From Lycocorax pyrrhopterus obiensis (Eukaryota > Chordata > Aves > Passeriformes > Paradisaeidae), in contig JACSVZ010000014.1 of assembly GCA_014706295.1 (NCBI GenBank), positions 72,258,186 to 72,322,185 on the forward strand: a DNA stretch of 64,000 bases, in the 5' to 3' direction. A program made the position numbers and the translations under genes. The notes beneath the pieces were generated by a model. The model ran no database searches. It worked only from the letters and a program-made list of their open reading frames with translations, and was not told the DNA's origin. Below are positions 62,138 through 64,000 of the stretch, piece by piece. Position 1 is the first letter of the stretch. Each line of letters opens with the position of its first letter.

Positions 62138-64000
62138 TTGTATCTATGGGCTACTGATTTGGGTAACTACAGAGTAGGTGGTAGAAGATGTGTTTTCCCT
62201 GTTTTCACCTGCAAGATCCACTGTTGCCGTCTCTAGCCCTGTACATTCAGCATCTTTAGAATTGTGGTGTTCCTTAATTCTTTCACCTGCTCACTTAAGC
62301 CTCACTAGCCTTACCTGGCCTATTATGTAATTACTCAATGACAACTGGGATTTAAAGGCAAGAGAACAATTATCTTGGAAACTTTAGCTCAGGAATTCTA
62401 CCTCCTGGAAGGGAACATGTTTATTCTTCTGGCTGTTCAGCTTAATCATCTGGCCCATATCATTTCTTACTGTGTAGGATTGTCTTCCTGCTGAACATCC
62501 ATTAGTTCTTAATGAGGTAACTAATTTTTAAAATTTAATTCATGTGGCAGGCAGCATTCTCCATCAGAGACGGTTCCAAGGCTCGATGTCAGAAGGAGCC
62601 TTTTGATTTAGCTCTGAAAAGACTGGCAGGTTGAGAAAATCTGCTTCTGGTCATTTTAATGAAAGTGAAGAGTGGATGTTAAGAATTCTTGTACAAACCC
62701 TGACTGGCACCACACAGACCTTTGACAGAGAGCTGGTAACTAGCCATAGTATTTGTTTGGAGCTTGCACGGGGCTCAGTTCCTTCATTTAGGCATCAGCA
62801 GCATCTCTTCTCCCATTTAAAGAACTGCATCATTTCAGATCTCATTTTGTGAGCAACAAATGTGAATAAATTTTCTAGCTTTTCTTCCCCCTATTTTTAA
62901 CCTCCTCATAGTGTGTGCTCTTCTGTGTCCCCACTGTAAATCACATTTGGCTTGTCAGAAAGCGTTCTTAAAATATTTAAATACTTCAGTGAAAACTTTT
63001 CTAGTTATGTATTTTGATTGCAATGACAGATTTTAAACTGTTACTGGTATTTAGCATATTTATAGAGTGGGCTGGCTGATAACTGATGATGGATAATTGG
63101 GCTGTATATTTTGGTGTGGAATGGGACAAGATGTAGAATAAATTATCTAAAGCCAGCTATTTTCACCTCCTGAGGAGGTAACTATTCCGAATTTCTTAAT
63201 ATTCTACTCAGTGAACTGATGCACATTTTAAAAATAAATTCAATTAAAATGCATACATATTTTTGTTTAGGAAAGCAGATGAAAACAGTTCTTGGAAATC
63301 AGGGAGGTGTGGGAGTGCCTGGCCAACTATACCAAGGAAAAATGCTATTTATGCCTGGGAGGAAAAACACCCAGAAGGAGCTGTATATCTGAGGTCTGGA
63401 TGTTTGTCGGGGCAGGGACACTGCACAAAAAAATGGCACCAATTCTGTACACATTCCCCTCTCCTTTTGACTTAGAAACTTTCCTAGAAGAGGTAGCTTT
63501 AGTCTGTAAAATGATGAAACTCTGTCCAGTTTCATCCTCCATCCTTCTTTCATCCTTCAGGAAGGAGGGCTACACCCAGAAGGGATATACAGCTGATGTA
63601 CAGGTTTATTGGCAGGTCAGCCCTGGGGGAAGAGAGGGGTGGAAGGTGGAGATGAACTGTGTGGGAAGAGAGGGCACAGCTCTTGGTGGTGCACTCGGAA
63701 GCAAAAAAGGGAAATCAAAACTCTCTTTTTCCCCGGCTTGTGTTTGATGCAGGAAATCCAAGAGGGAATCCTCCTTATGAGCAGGCAGATGTGACAGGTC
63801 TGTGTGAACGAAATTCCTGCCTTTGAAACTGGTGAGAGAAATTGTGCAATAAGGTAAAAAACCCTTTCAAGGACTAGGAGCTGGGAGAGCTGGTTTCAAG
63901 CTACTTCTCACGTTTGAGTAGAATAGAATGGAACACAAAGGAATATTTCAGTTGTGAGGAATCCACAACCATCATTTACTCCTGCTGCCATCTTCTCGTT
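62138..64000. other. Presumed intron 1 sequence, no exon seen
   Basis: Unique AT-rich DNA to the end of the window. The overlapping ORFs at 63.26-63.79 kb (70, 151 and 61 codons) have no recognisable domain or splice context. Confidence 0.5.

Noticed and set aside
1..64000. CRISPR arrays, operons, tRNA/rRNA genes, prophage or plasmid features
   Set aside because: None seen. The window is vertebrate nuclear DNA and no regular spaced repeats or RNA-gene cores were recognised.

Overview
Vertebrate nuclear DNA, most likely from a bird and probably a songbird. The reasons are many dispersed CR1 LINE 3' ends (at least nine copies or fragments, both strands) whose 3' terminus carries the ATTCTGTG-type octamers, AT-rich unique DNA between them, one sharp CpG island, and no compact ORF-dense regions. 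The songbird assignment rests on recalling this CR1 3' consensus and is an inference. Nothing suggests a bacterial, phage or plasmid sequence. || Layout. 1-31 kb is AT-rich intergenic DNA. It holds CR1 copies at 1-324 (+), 18.93-19.19 kb (+), 20.94-21.79 kb (-) and 26.03-26.29 kb (+), two very long polypurine tracts (8.93-9.32 and 10.58-10.85 kb), microsatellites and several A/C-only tracts. A small CR1 3' scrap at 31.14-31.24 kb lies just before a CpG island (about 31.32-32.30 kb, with a weaker CpG-rich shoulder at 33.0-33.3 kb). The island holds a 48-bp tandem repeat, Sp1-type GC boxes, CAG/GGA repeats, and the only convincing protein-coding segment: a 67-nt coding exon at 32162-32228 (+) that encodes a signal peptide and ends at a consensus splice donor. 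From there to 64 kb I see no further exon, so the right half reads as the first part of a very long intron 1. That stretch holds a solo LTR with 5-bp target duplications (33961-34172), a long degenerate CR1 reverse-transcriptase copy (38.22-40.15 kb, -), CR1 ends at 36.64, 42.56 and 61.85 kb, an old CR1-like RT remnant at 47.3-47.7 kb and a possible second LTR at about 49.3-49.7 kb (-). || How it fits together. The window appears to be the promoter and first exon of one large gene for a secreted or membrane protein, with a flanking gene desert and intron shaped by CR1 insertions. Exon length and phase (67 coding nt, phase 1) equal those of LDLR exon 1. The start, size and hydrophobic pattern recall LRP1B, a giant-intron LDLR-family receptor, but a signal peptide alone cannot prove this and I leave the gene symbol empty. 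I did not find a new biological system. The items most worth a second look are the in-promoter 48-bp repeat, the solo LTR, the rearranged CR1 copy, the polypurine tracts and several CpG-bearing unique blocks that could be conserved regulatory elements.
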